Assembly (NCBI RefSeq): GCF_030143255.1
Contig: NZ_JARJNR010000002.1
Location: 310,001 to 374,000 of the forward strand
DNA: 64,000 nucleotides
Reading direction: 5' to 3'
Source of the DNA: Frigidibacter sp. SD6-1
Lineage (GTDB): Bacteria; Pseudomonadota; Alphaproteobacteria; Rhodobacterales; Rhodobacteraceae
Shown: positions 42,436 to 50,788 of the stretch, in pieces
Numbering within the stretch: position 1 is the stretch's first letter
Layout: every line of letters begins with the position of its first letter
Position numbers and translations under genes: made by a program
The notes under the pieces: generated by a model
Database searches by the model: none
What the model saw: only the letters and a program-made list of their open reading frames with translations
What the model was told of the DNA's origin: nothing

Positions 42436-43233
42436 ATGACGGAAAGCGAAAGCATGGTCTATCGGGTGGTGCCGAAATGCGCCTGCTCGTCCATCGGCCA
42501 GATCATGTTCTATTCCGATCACGGCCGCTTCTTCGACGGCGACATCCATGATTCGACCGCTGGCCTTCACAAATGGGCGCAGGAGGCCAGCCAGCCGAAG
42601 ATCGAGGCCAATGTGAAGGGGCACAAGAGCTTTGCCTTCACCTGTGTGCGCAACCCCTACGGGCGCATCCTGTCGTCCTTCTTCGACAAGATCGCGGGCA
42701 TCCAGCGCAACGGCAAGCGCTATCGCGGCAATCTGGTGCCGATGCTGGCGCAGAAATACGGGATCGAGGTCGGCAGCCCCGAAAACGATTTCGATTTCGA
42801 CCAGATCGCCAGCTTCCGGCGCTTCCTCTTGTTTGCGCGCGACACGATCCGCTGGCGCCGCCCGATGGAACCCGACATCCACTGGTCGGCCATGGCGGGC
42901 CATGTCTCGACCTATATCGTGAACGGCGGGCGCTACGACCATATCTTCTTCACCGAGAGGTTCGACGAGGGCATGCAGAAGGTCCTCGATCGGGTGAAGA
43001 CGCCGGTGCCGGTCGTCCTGAAGGACGTGCCGCGCTTCAACGAAAGCGAAGGCCACGGTCCGAAGCGCGCCCATCCGATCTCGGCCTATTTCGACGATCT
43101 CTCGCGCCATCTCGTCTGGGAAATCTACAAGAAGGATTTCCAGCTCTTCCGCTACGATTTCGACGATCCCGACAACAAGATGCCGATCGGCGAAATCGAC
43201 CTGGACGAGGTTCACGCGAAGCTCGGCCGCTGA
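42436..43233 (+). CDS. Sulfotransferase-family protein (Sulfotransfer_2)
   Basis: A protein of 265 residues. YRVVPKCACSSIGQIMF is the 5'-phosphosulfate loop of the PAPS-dependent sulfotransferases and FAFTCVRNPYGRILSSFFDK the 3'-phosphate motif, both as in the carbohydrate type (HNK-1/chondroitin 4-O-like). The start could be 42415, 42436 or 42454; 42436 follows GGAACGTGG and gives a short N-terminus before the loop. It is divergent from the GT14 gene with an AT-rich 159-bp gap. Together they suggest synthesis of a sulfated surface glycan. Confidence 0.85.
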   Translation: MTESESMVYRVVPKCACSSIGQIMFYSDHGRFFDGDIHDSTAGLHKWAQEASQPKIEANVKGHKSFAFTCVRNPYGRILSSFFDKIAGIQRNGKRYRGNLVPMLAQKYGIEVGSPENDFDFDQIASFRRFLLFARDTIRWRRPMEPDIHWSAMAGHVSTYIVNGGRYDHIFFTERFDEGMQKVLDRVKTPVPVVLKDVPRFNESEGHGPKRAHPISAYFDDLSRHLVWEIYKKDFQLFRYDFDDPDNKMPIGEIDLDEVHAKLGR

Positions 43234-43252
43234 TACAGGGCGCGACGGCGCC

Positions 43253-43282
43253 GCCGAAAATCCTTCGCGAAGGATTTTCGGC
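43253..43282. repeat. Perfect 30-bp palindrome (family copy 3)
   Basis: GCCGAAAATCCTTCG is followed by its exact reverse complement. It differs from the 10241 copy only at the third base and its mirror base. It begins 19 bp after the sulfotransferase stop and ends 7 bp before the stop of the oppositely oriented TetR gene, so it is well placed as a bidirectional terminator. Confidence 0.6.
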
Positions 43283-43289
43283 CCGACCG

Positions 43290-43931
43290 TCAGGACAGAT
43301 GGCCCGGCGCCTGCCCATCCGCACCGCCGGCCCGCGGACAGCCGAGGAGATATCCGAGCGCGGCGCGGCTCGTGCGCACACGAATCGCCTCGAAGTCGAC
43401 CTGCCCCGTGGCGAGCGCCGTCGTCACGATCCCGCGGGTCATGGCGATCACATCCGTCGCGGCCTCTGACGGATCGGCGATCCCGCGTCCGCTGAGGCAG
43501 GACACCATCGCCTCACGGACCTGTCGCCGGCCCGCCATCACCTCCGGATCGCGCGGCAGCTGTGCCTCTGCGTCTTCCAGCGCCCGTGTCAGCCGCGGCT
43601 CCGTCTCATACTGCCAGACCGCCGCGACCATCATCAGGGGGATCGCCTCTTCCAACGGCAGATGCCGCGACGCAACGCTTGTCTCCGCGAGGCGCGCACT
43701 CATCGAAAGCCGCATCCGCCGGACGAGCTCCGACAGGATCGCGCCCCGGGAGGGGAAATACTGGTAGAGCGAGCCGACCGACACCCCCGCCCGTTCGGCG
43801 ACCCGGTTCGTATTGATCGCGCCCAGACCCTCTTCTCGGAGAATGCGAGTAGCGGCTTCGAGAATCGCCTCGACCGTGGCGCGGCTTCGCGCCTGGGCAG
43901 GTTTTTTCCTGGGCTTTACAACGTCCTCCAC
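43290..43931 (-). CDS. TetR-family transcriptional regulator
   Basis: A protein of 213 residues. The HTH is ILEAATRILREEGLGAINTN, then RVAERAGVSVGSLYQYFPSRG; the C-terminus is a TetR_C_11-like ligand domain. GTG at 43931 is chosen as the start since GGAG lies 6 nt upstream. The ATG at 43976 would lie inside a 24-bp palindrome that is the likely operator. The gene is divergent from a small SDR-like gene and probably represses it and itself. The 3' end meets a long palindrome shared with the region after gabD. Confidence 0.88.
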   Translation of the reverse strand: MEDVVKPRKKPAQARSRATVEAILEAATRILREEGLGAINTNRVAERAGVSVGSLYQYFPSRGAILSELVRRMRLSMSARLAETSVASRHLPLEEAIPLMMVAAVWQYETEPRLTRALEDAEAQLPRDPEVMAGRRQVREAMVSCLSGRGIADPSEAATDVIAMTRGIVTTALATGQVDFEAIRVRTSRAALGYLLGCPRAGGADGQAPGHLS

Positions 43932-43954
43932 CGAGGGCTCCAAAGGCGAGTAGG

Positions 43955-43978
43955 TAATGTGAGCGATTGCTCGCATTA
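43955..43978. promoter_or_regulatory. 24-bp near-perfect palindrome, probable TetR operator
   Basis: TAATGTGAGC and GCTCGCATTA are inverted around GATT with a single mismatched pair. The site lies 24 bp upstream of the TetR start and 33 bp upstream of the SDR-like start. The GAGC..GCTC centre is typical of TetR operators. Confidence 0.65.
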
Positions 43979-44011
43979 TCGGTCCATCAAAGGCAGAGGC
44001 AAGAGGCTCCG

Positions 44012-44620
44012 ATGTTCGGGATGGAAAGCAACAGGTTCTTCGGCCGGAAGGTCCTCGTGACAGCGGCCGCCACCCCCTTGGGACGCGCACTCGCGCTTGG
44101 CCTGGCAAGGCGCGGCGCCGACGTCCTTGCCATCGACAGGGACATGGCCGGGCTCAGCGATCTGGCGTGGGATTGCGCGGGCGCCGTCCAGACAGGGACC
44201 GGCGATGCGACCATACCGGAAGAAGCGGCGGTGATCGCCAGCTGGATCCGGTCGGACCATGCCAGCCTTGCGGGTCTGATCGCTTGCCCGAATGCCGCGG
44301 GCCAGGCGCCATCCTCGCAATTGCTCCAGCGCCTCACGCGGCTCCTGCGCGGCAATCCCGACCCGTTTGCGGGCGTCGTCCTGCCTGACGGAACGGCGGA
44401 ACTCTCAGGCCTTGGCGAGGGTCACGCGCCCGCAGAGCCCCGGTTCGGCATCACCCGGATCATCCTGCCACCGGGCTCGGGCGATTGCGACCATCCCGCC
44501 ATGGCCGACGCGGCACTGCGCGCCATCAACGCGCGCGCAGCCGTCGTTCACCTCGCCGCCCGTCGCCCATCCCGGCGCCGCAGCGCCCTGAACCGCATCC
44601 TCGTGCGTGCCGCGGCCTGA
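44012..44620 (+). CDS. Short, degenerate SDR-like Rossmann protein
   Basis: A protein of 202 residues. The N-terminus has an SDR-type nucleotide-binding stretch (KVLVTAAATPLGRALALGLARRGADVLAID), where TAAATPLGR replaces TG...GIG, and the strand LAGLIACPNAAG sits where NNAG is normal. No Y...K catalytic pair follows and the protein is about 50 residues shorter than a typical SDR. It may bind a nucleotide without oxidoreductase activity, or be degenerating. It is controlled, by position, by the divergent TetR gene through the palindrome at 43955. AGAGG lies upstream of the ATG. Confidence 0.6.
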   Translation: MFGMESNRFFGRKVLVTAAATPLGRALALGLARRGADVLAIDRDMAGLSDLAWDCAGAVQTGTGDATIPEEAAVIASWIRSDHASLAGLIACPNAAGQAPSSQLLQRLTRLLRGNPDPFAGVVLPDGTAELSGLGEGHAPAEPRFGITRIILPPGSGDCDHPAMADAALRAINARAAVVHLAARRPSRRRSALNRILVRAAA

Positions 44621-44693
44621 ACGGGACGAAGTTTGCTTGCCTGATCTCGCGTGCCGGTGCTAGCTCAACCCGCGCGACAGGGGAGGCCGACGC

Positions 44694-46310
44694 ATGGGCA
44701 GACAATCACTCGAACGATTCACAACCTTCGGCGCGGTGGCGCTTCTTACAGTCCTGTCTCTCGCATCCGTCGCCCTCTCGCCCTGGGCCTGGCTCGGCGT
44801 CGGCCTCTTTGGTCTTCTCACGCTGGTCGGCATCCGCGATGTCACCCAGACCCGCCATTCGATCCTGAGGAACTATCCTGTCCTCGGCCATATGCGTTTC
44901 ATGTTCGAGGGGATCCGACCGGAAATCCGCCAGTATCTGATCGAAAGCGATCATGACGAACTGCCCTTCTCGCGCGACGACCGCTCGCTCGTCTACCAGC
45001 GCGCCAAGGGGGTCGAGGACAAGCGGCCCTTCGGCACCCGCGCCCGGGTCTACGAGGCGGGCTATGAATGGATCACCCATTCTGTCCAGCCCAAACATAT
45101 CAGCGACACCGATTTCCGGGTGCGCGTCGGCGGGCCGGACTGCAAACAGCCCTATGACGCCTCGGTCTACAACATCTCGGCCATGAGCTTCGGCGCACTT
45201 TCCGCCAACGCCATCCTCGCGCTGAACAAGGGGGCGAAGACCGGCGGCTTCGCCCATGACACAGGCGAGGGCGGCATTTCGCGCTATCACCGCGAGGGCG
45301 GCGGCGATCTGATCTGGGAAATCGGCTCGGGCTATTTCGGCTGTCGCAACAGCGACGGGTCCTTCAGTGCCGAGAAGTTCGCCGAACAGGCGGCAGACCC
45401 CCAGATCAAGATGATCGAGATCAAGCTGAGCCAGGGCGCCAAGCCCGGCCATGGTGGCGTCCTGCCCGCCGCCAAGGTCACGCCCGAGATCGCCGAGGCC
45501 CGTGGCGTGCCGATGGGCACCGACTGCGTCTCTCCCCCCTCGCACAGCGCCTTCTCGACGCCCCTGGAATTCATGCATTTCATCGCCCGCCTGCGCGATC
45601 TGTCAGCCGGCAAGCCGGTGGGCTTCAAGCTCTGCATCGGTCACCGGCGCGAATTCATGTGCATGGTCAAGGCGATGCTGGAAACCGGCATCACCCCCGA
45701 TTTCATCGTGGTCGACGGGAAAGAGGGTGGCACCGGCGCGGCGCCTTTGGAATTCGCCAACCATATGGGCATGCCGCTGGTCGAGGGCCTGACCTTCACC
45801 CACAACACGCTGCGCGGCGCGGGGCTGCGCGACCGCATCCGCATCGGCGCCTCGGGCAAGCTGATCACCGCCTTCGACATCGCCAAGGCCTTCGCGCTTG
45901 GTGCCGACTGGGCCAATTCCGCCCGCGGCTACATGTTCGCGATCGGCTGCATCCAGGCCCAGGCCTGTCACACCAACCATTGCCCCGTGGGCGTCGCGAC
46001 GCAGGACCCTTTGCGTGCCCGCGCACTGGTCGTGGGCGACAAGACCCAGCGCGTGGTGAACTTTCACCACAACACGCTGAAGGCTCTGGGGGAGCTGACG
46101 GGGGCCGCGGGCCTCGACCATCCCTCGGGCCTCCTGCCGCACCACCTGATCATGCGCGAGACCGACCGCGTCATGAAGACCGGCGACGAGGTCTATCCCT
46201 ACCTGCCCGAAGGGTTTCTCCTCCGCGACGAGGAAGACCGCTTCGGCTACCTCCTGCGCTGGCGCCGCGCCAATTCGGCCAGCTTCGCGCCGATGGGGGC
46301 CTATGTGTGA
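44694..46310 (+). CDS. FMN-binding glutamate-synthase-family protein (GltB domain 2-like)
   Basis: A protein of 538 residues with one or two N-terminal membrane helices (TFGAVALLTVLSLASVALS, AWLGVGLFGLLTLVGI) and a glutamate-synthase-type FMN barrel. Visible are YNISAMSFGALSANAILALNK, FAHDTGEGGISRYHREGGGD, EIKLSQGAKPGHGGVLPAAK, FIVVDGKEGGTGAAPLEF and the Cys-rich IGCIQAQACHTNHCPVGVAT, which matches the 3Fe-4S cluster site. There is no amidotransferase domain and no GltD neighbour, so true glutamate synthase activity is unlikely; these stand-alone proteins have no proven reaction. Confidence 0.9.
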   Translation: MGRQSLERFTTFGAVALLTVLSLASVALSPWAWLGVGLFGLLTLVGIRDVTQTRHSILRNYPVLGHMRFMFEGIRPEIRQYLIESDHDELPFSRDDRSLVYQRAKGVEDKRPFGTRARVYEAGYEWITHSVQPKHISDTDFRVRVGGPDCKQPYDASVYNISAMSFGALSANAILALNKGAKTGGFAHDTGEGGISRYHREGGGDLIWEIGSGYFGCRNSDGSFSAEKFAEQAADPQIKMIEIKLSQGAKPGHGGVLPAAKVTPEIAEARGVPMGTDCVSPPSHSAFSTPLEFMHFIARLRDLSAGKPVGFKLCIGHRREFMCMVKAMLETGITPDFIVVDGKEGGTGAAPLEFANHMGMPLVEGLTFTHNTLRGAGLRDRIRIGASGKLITAFDIAKAFALGADWANSARGYMFAIGCIQAQACHTNHCPVGVATQDPLRARALVVGDKTQRVVNFHHNTLKALGELTGAAGLDHPSGLLPHHLIMRETDRVMKTGDEVYPYLPEGFLLRDEEDRFGYLLRWRRANSASFAPMGAYV

Positions 46311-46591
46311 GCGGTGATGGCGAATGGCTGCTTCGAGCCCATTGGCGACTTTCAGGAAGGCCGCAGCATCGGAGAATCATTCGCAGGCGCAGCAACGTTC
46401 CCGGCCCAAAGCGGACCTTCGAACCCGAGATTTCGTTTCTCGCGGCTTTCCTCATACCGGCCGGTCGAAGTTAGAGTTGCGCCCCCTGCATGCGTGCCGC
46501 ACTGATCACAGGTCGCGGCTGGGCAGAAGAAGCTTCGTCAATCCACTGTCCACGCTCCTTGGCATCGACAATCGAAAGGCAGTGGGTCACA
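46311..46591. other. Non-coding gap, no feature recognised
   Basis: A 281-bp stretch between the glutamate-synthase-like gene and the HTH regulator, whose 3' ends face each other. The open frames here are short and show no protein-family motifs. The sequence looks less codon-like than its surroundings and marks the left edge of the amino-acid transport locus. No long stem-loop, tRNA or transposase remnant was found. Confidence 0.4.
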
Positions 46592-47404
46592 CTACAGGAT
46601 CGAGGGGTTATGAGCCTGAAACCCGAATGGCCCCGACGTACGGTTGTCGATCATCGGCAGAATATGTTCGGGAAGATCAGGATCATCCGGAGCCAAAAGT
46701 CCAACCCGGCGCAGGTTGGCAATCAGGCTCGCGCGGGGGGGCGTGCGCTCCAGATAGGTGCGCACGGCGCAGGGCACATGATCGCGATTGGCCGAGACGC
46801 CGACCTTCACCCCATGCAGCACACGCCAGCGAAAGCTGTAGTCGGGGTAAAGCACGGTCTGCGTCACCTCGATTCCGGCGCCGGTCTCGTAGTCGTTCAT
46901 GAACACCCTGTCGCCGGTCATGAGGGCAAGACCTTGATAGCGGAAATGCCGGGTGACGACGGCCTTGGGATCGCCGATGCGTTCAAGGCGCCGATAGAAG
47001 AGATGCTCGCCCTCGGGGGCAAAGCTGACAAGCGAACGGATGACCGTCCCCGGCGTTGACATCGACCAGTAATACTCGAAAAAGCTGCCCGAAAGCTGAA
47101 AGAGGCGCGGATCATTGCGCGCAAGAATCCGGTCAAAATGCATCCGCAAAGTGCGTGACAGATTGTCCGACGACAGGCCCCGGAGTTTCACGATGGCGGC
47201 AAAATCGGCTGGGGGCAGTCGGATCTCGTGTTCCTCGACGCCGAAGTAATCACAGATCCGGCGCAAGAGCGCGCTGCGTGGCAAGGAACTGCCCGCCAGA
47301 TAGCGATTGAATTGACTTCGGTTCAGCCCGAGGTCCCGGGCCACCGTCGAGATGGACGGTCGATAGCTGCACAGCAGGCGCAGGTTTGTCGACAATTCGG
47401 TCAT
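46592..47404 (-). CDS. HTH transcriptional regulator (XRE-like) of the amino-acid locus
   Basis: A protein of 270 residues. An XRE-type helix-turn-helix is at the N-terminus (PSISTVARDLGLNRSQFNRY, then LAGSSLPRSALLRRICDYFG). The remaining about 200 residues (FFEYYWSMSTPGTVIRSLVSF, HFRYQGLALMTGDRVFMND) have no domain I recognise; they may sense a ligand. It is divergent from the racemase gene with 132 bp between starts, so it likely controls the operon 47537-54859. The start is MTELSTNLRLLC; the frame could begin 19 codons earlier. Its codon use and GC look similar to the neighbours. Confidence 0.75.
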   Translation of the reverse strand: MTELSTNLRLLCSYRPSISTVARDLGLNRSQFNRYLAGSSLPRSALLRRICDYFGVEEHEIRLPPADFAAIVKLRGLSSDNLSRTLRMHFDRILARNDPRLFQLSGSFFEYYWSMSTPGTVIRSLVSFAPEGEHLFYRRLERIGDPKAVVTRHFRYQGLALMTGDRVFMNDYETGAGIEVTQTVLYPDYSFRWRVLHGVKVGVSANRDHVPCAVRTYLERTPPRASLIANLRRVGLLAPDDPDLPEHILPMIDNRTSGPFGFQAHNPSIL

Positions 47405-47536
47405 GATGCTATTTGACCCTGTTTTTGCACCTGAATGCATCAAAGCGCAACTGTTTGCCAAATTGTCAAGCAGCAGCGCCGGACCTCAGTCTGAGCGCAA
47501 AGGGGCGCCAGACCCCACCCCTCAGGGATGTGATTC

Positions 47537-48301
47537 ATGGACAAGACCGCCAGCGCCATTCCGCGTCGCGCCACCATTGGTATCGTTGCGGGTTCGGGGC
47601 CCGAGGCAGGGATTGACCTCTGGGCCAAGATCCTGCGCCGCAACGCAGCCGTGCTGGGCCCGTCCTTCCGGGGCGATCTGGATGCGCCGCCCGTCGTCGT
47701 CCTGTCCGAACCGCAGCTTGGCCTCTCGATGGACCTTGCCGCCAATGAAGGCCCGGTCTGGGAAGCAATGCAAAGCACCGCCTGCCGTATCGCGGCGCAG
47801 TCCGATGCATGGGCAATTGCCTGCAACACGCTGAACTGGTTTGCACCCCGTATCGAGAGTTTGGGGCTGTCCTCCGAATTTGTGAGCTTTCCCGAGGTAG
47901 TGGCCGACTGGATCGCCGCTACGGACATTCGAAGACTTGGCCTTCTGGGGGCCGCACCTGTAACCGATTTGGGCGCATGGTCGGCCTATCGAGACCTTGC
48001 CGGGCTGATCGAGATCGAAACGCCCGCCGACCGGGCCCTGCTGCAGGATCTGATCTATGATGTAAAACGGCTTGGTTCGGCCGATCCGGGCCTACGTCCG
48101 CGCTTTGCCCGGATTGTCGAGGCGATGCAGGCCGATACCCTTCTCTTGGCCTGCACAGAACTGCCGCTGATTGCCGATTTCCCAACCTCGAAAACGCTCG
48201 TCGATGTGACCGATCTGGTCGCCGACGCGCTTGTCGCGCGCTCCCTTGCGGGAGGGGACCGCGCCGCCATGACCCCCGCCCAACAGGAGAACGACGCATG
48301 A
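47537..48301 (+). CDS. Aspartate/glutamate racemase-family protein
   Basis: A protein of 254 residues, PLP-independent racemase fold. The N-terminus IGIVAGSGPEAGIDLWAKIL gives the G.GP.A pattern, AIACNTLNWFAPRIESLG carries the first catalytic Cys in CNT, and LLLACTELPLIADFP the second in CTE. Both Cys being present suggests activity as a racemase. The context of asparaginase and aspartase suggests aspartate or asparagine as the substrate, but hydantoin or other amino acids are possible. Its last four bases overlap the start of the solute-binding gene. Confidence 0.82.
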   Translation: MDKTASAIPRRATIGIVAGSGPEAGIDLWAKILRRNAAVLGPSFRGDLDAPPVVVLSEPQLGLSMDLAANEGPVWEAMQSTACRIAAQSDAWAIACNTLNWFAPRIESLGLSSEFVSFPEVVADWIAATDIRRLGLLGAAPVTDLGAWSAYRDLAGLIEIETPADRALLQDLIYDVKRLGSADPGLRPRFARIVEAMQADTLLLACTELPLIADFPTSKTLVDVTDLVADALVARSLAGGDRAAMTPAQQENDA

Positions 48302-49536
48302 AGAAACTGCTTCTGACAGCAGGCGCCCTTGCGCTTGCAGCAGGCGCCGCGAACGCCCAGGTGGCCTGCCCGATCAAGATCGGTGCCACCGCACCTTTGT
48401 CCGCCCCCGGCGCCGTTACCGGCGGCGAGGCGATGCGCGACGCCATGGCCATCGCCGAGGCAGACATCAACGCAGCCGGGGGCGTGCTGGGATGTGACGT
48501 GCAGGTCGTGGTGGCTGATGACGAAGGGCTGCCCGAAAGAGGGCGCGCCGTGATGGAACGTCTGATCACGCAGGACGGCGTGGTCGCCGTGGGCGGCGGC
48601 TATCATTCGTCGGTCGGTCTGGCGAACATGGAAGTGGCCGATGCCGCAGGCATTCCGGTCGTCTATGCCGAAACCTGGAACGACGACATCACCGGCAAGG
48701 GGCTGAAGCACATCTTCCGCATCGCGCCCCTTTCGTCGGAAGTGGCCCGCATCTTTGCCGACTTCGCCGCGACCGTTCCGGGTGTGAAAAAGGTGGTCCT
48801 GGTCGCTGAAAACACCGACTACGGCCTGCCCGCCTCCGAACAGACCAAGGCGGGTCTGGACGCGGCGGGGATCAGTTCTTCGGTCTTCACCGTCGATATC
48901 GGCACCCAGGATTTTTCCGGCATCATCGAGCGGATCAAGGCCGAGGATCCCGACATGATCATCCAGCTTCTGACGGGCGAGGCCAGCTACAACTTTACCC
49001 AGCAATCGGCCGAGGCAGGGATCGGGCCGCAGGATATTCCCACCACCTGCGATCAGGCAGCGCTTGAATCTGGCGCCTTCTGGCAGAACGTGCCGGACGG
49101 AAACCTGTGCTTTGTGAACGCCGTCGGCCTGCCGCGCGCGCTGTACAACGACAAGACCAATGCCTTTGTTGCAGCCTATACAGCCAAGACCGGCAAATCG
49201 GCGGCGGAATCCTATGCGATGGAGGCTTACGATTCCATTATGATCTTGGCCGAGGCGATGAAGATCGCCGGATCGACGGATGGTGACGCCATCGTCACCG
49301 CGCTGGAGAACATCACCTACCAGGGCACTTTGGGAGAAATCAGCTTCCCCTACAATTCGGCTAATCCGCCGGCGGCGGCCGGCGTGGCGCCCTACTTCTG
49401 GCACCAGTTCCCGAACCCTGCCGTGACCATGGTGCAGTATCAGGAACCGGGCCAGCTGGCGGCTGATGCGCCGAACCTCTTCCCGCCGCAATACAAGACG
49501 GGCGAGCCGATCTGGCCAGCCTCTGTCCAGCAGTAA
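48298..49536 (+). CDS. ABC transporter solute-binding protein (branched-chain amino acid type)
   Basis: A protein of 412 residues with a signal peptide (KKLLLTAGALALAAGAANAQ). The type I periplasmic-binding fold (Peripla_BP_6) shows IKIGATAPLSAPGAVTGGEA, AIAEADINAAGGVLGCDVQV, VGGGYHSSVGLANMEVADAA and VVYAETWNDDITGKGLKHIF. Two Cys (ACPIK near the mature N-terminus and LGCDV) could form a disulfide. The binding pocket motif GGGYHSS is close to LivJ/LivK (GHLCSG-type). Substrate is unknown; the locus suggests an acidic or amide amino acid. It is the first transporter gene, overlapping the racemase stop. Confidence 0.9.
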   Translation: MKKLLLTAGALALAAGAANAQVACPIKIGATAPLSAPGAVTGGEAMRDAMAIAEADINAAGGVLGCDVQVVVADDEGLPERGRAVMERLITQDGVVAVGGGYHSSVGLANMEVADAAGIPVVYAETWNDDITGKGLKHIFRIAPLSSEVARIFADFAATVPGVKKVVLVAENTDYGLPASEQTKAGLDAAGISSSVFTVDIGTQDFSGIIERIKAEDPDMIIQLLTGEASYNFTQQSAEAGIGPQDIPTTCDQAALESGAFWQNVPDGNLCFVNAVGLPRALYNDKTNAFVAAYTAKTGKSAAESYAMEAYDSIMILAEAMKIAGSTDGDAIVTALENITYQGTLGEISFPYNSANPPAAAGVAPYFWHQFPNPAVTMVQYQEPGQLAADAPNLFPPQYKTGEPIWPASVQQ

Positions 49537-49549
49537 GAGGGGTATTCAC

Positions 49550-50788
49550 ATGGACCATCCGGGGTTCTTTTCCTTGGCCATTCTCTGGATGGTCCTTTGG
49601 GGTGCGATCGGCGGGGCGGTCATCCACCGCGCCTATCTGGCCCGAGATCTTGATGTGACCGCCGCCCGCACAGTCGGCGTGGCGGTCGGGGCGGCGACGG
49701 GGCCTTTCGGCCTTGTCCCGCTTTACCTGCGGACACCGACGCTGACCCGCGCGTGGCAGGCACTGCCATGGATCGGCGTGGTTACAGTATTTCTTTTCGC
49801 CTTTCGGGCGTCGGACCCGGACAATGTCTGTTTCACCTCGGGGACCTTTGTCACTTCGCAACTGGTCAACGGGCTGATCATGGGCACGATCTATGGGCTG
49901 ATGGCGCTGGGTCTGGCGCTGATCTTTTCGATCATCGGCATCGTCAGCTTTTCGCATGGCGAATTCTACATGATCGGCGGCATGGTGGTGTACTACATGA
50001 CCGAAGTCTGGGCCCCCGGGCTTGGACCTATTGCCGCTGTGATCGCAGCCTGTGCGGTTACCTTTGGCATCGGCGCGGCGTTCGAGCGGGCCTTTTTCAC
50101 GCCGATCTATGCAGGAAAGGTCGAGCGCCCGAATGAATATGCGATCCTTGTCACATTCGGTCTGGCCTTCTTCCTGCAATATCTGGTGCAGGGGCTTTCA
50201 GGGGCGAACCCCGTCAAGGCCTCGCCTTTTTTCGAACTTCCGCGCAGCGAATGGCCCGCAGGCGCGCCGATCATCGAAACCACCCGGTCGAACATAAAGC
50301 TTTTCGACATGATCTCGATCTCGACGCCCCGCCTGACAGCGGCCATCCTGTCGGTGGTCATGCTGCTGGCGCTGATCTGGTTCCTTTACAACACTTGGAC
50401 CGGGCGGGCGCTTCGGGCAACCGCACAAGACCGGCAAGCGGCGGCGGTCGCGGGCATCAATCCGGGGCGGATGAACATGCTGGCCTTCGGGCTGGGCTGC
50501 ATGCTGGCAGGACTGGCAGGCGCGGTTCTGGTGCAGGCCTTTTCGTGGCTGCCCCAAACCGGGGCGATCCCGGCGCTGCGCGCCTTTGTCATCATCGTCC
50601 TGGGCGGCCTTGGGTCCTTGCCCGGCGCCTTCATCGGCGGGCTGATCCTTGGTCTGGTCGAGGCGGCAGGCGCGGGCTGCGTGCCTGATCCGACCCGGGC
50701 CGCGGCCTATCTGCCGGCCTATGGCATGATCATCCTGACCCTTGTCCTGCTTCTGCGCCCGCAGGGCCTGTTCGGGAGGAAAGTATGA
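49550..50788 (+). CDS. ABC transporter permease, LivH type, with N-terminal extension
   Basis: A protein of 412 residues, about 100 longer than LivH. Residues 1-105 contain three extra hydrophobic segments (FFSLAILWMVLWGAIGGAVI, GVAVGAATGPFGLVPLYL, WIGVVTVFLFAFRA). LivH-like sequence starts at FVTSQLVNGLIMGTIYGLMA, and FSIIGIVSFSHGEFYMIGGM and VAGINPGRMNMLAFGLGCML are typical. The EAA-like loop is in AFVIIVLGGLGSLPGAFIGG. It forms the membrane channel with the next gene, which overlaps its stop. Confidence 0.88.
   Translation: MDHPGFFSLAILWMVLWGAIGGAVIHRAYLARDLDVTAARTVGVAVGAATGPFGLVPLYLRTPTLTRAWQALPWIGVVTVFLFAFRASDPDNVCFTSGTFVTSQLVNGLIMGTIYGLMALGLALIFSIIGIVSFSHGEFYMIGGMVVYYMTEVWAPGLGPIAAVIAACAVTFGIGAAFERAFFTPIYAGKVERPNEYAILVTFGLAFFLQYLVQGLSGANPVKASPFFELPRSEWPAGAPIIETTRSNIKLFDMISISTPRLTAAILSVVMLLALIWFLYNTWTGRALRATAQDRQAAAVAGINPGRMNMLAFGLGCMLAGLAGAVLVQAFSWLPQTGAIPALRAFVIIVLGGLGSLPGAFIGGLILGLVEAAGAGCVPDPTRAAAYLPAYGMIILTLVLLLRPQGLFGRKV

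Noticed and set aside
42277-43215. N-terminal extension of the glycosyltransferase frame to 43215
   Set aside because: The extension reads through the divergent promoter region and opposite the sulfotransferase gene; the conserved GT14 start (MAKIAYTLLCH) is at 42276.
46311-46591. Insertion-sequence remnant at the left edge of the amino-acid locus
   Set aside because: The gap is non-coding and unlike its neighbours, but no terminal repeat, transposase piece or target duplication was found.
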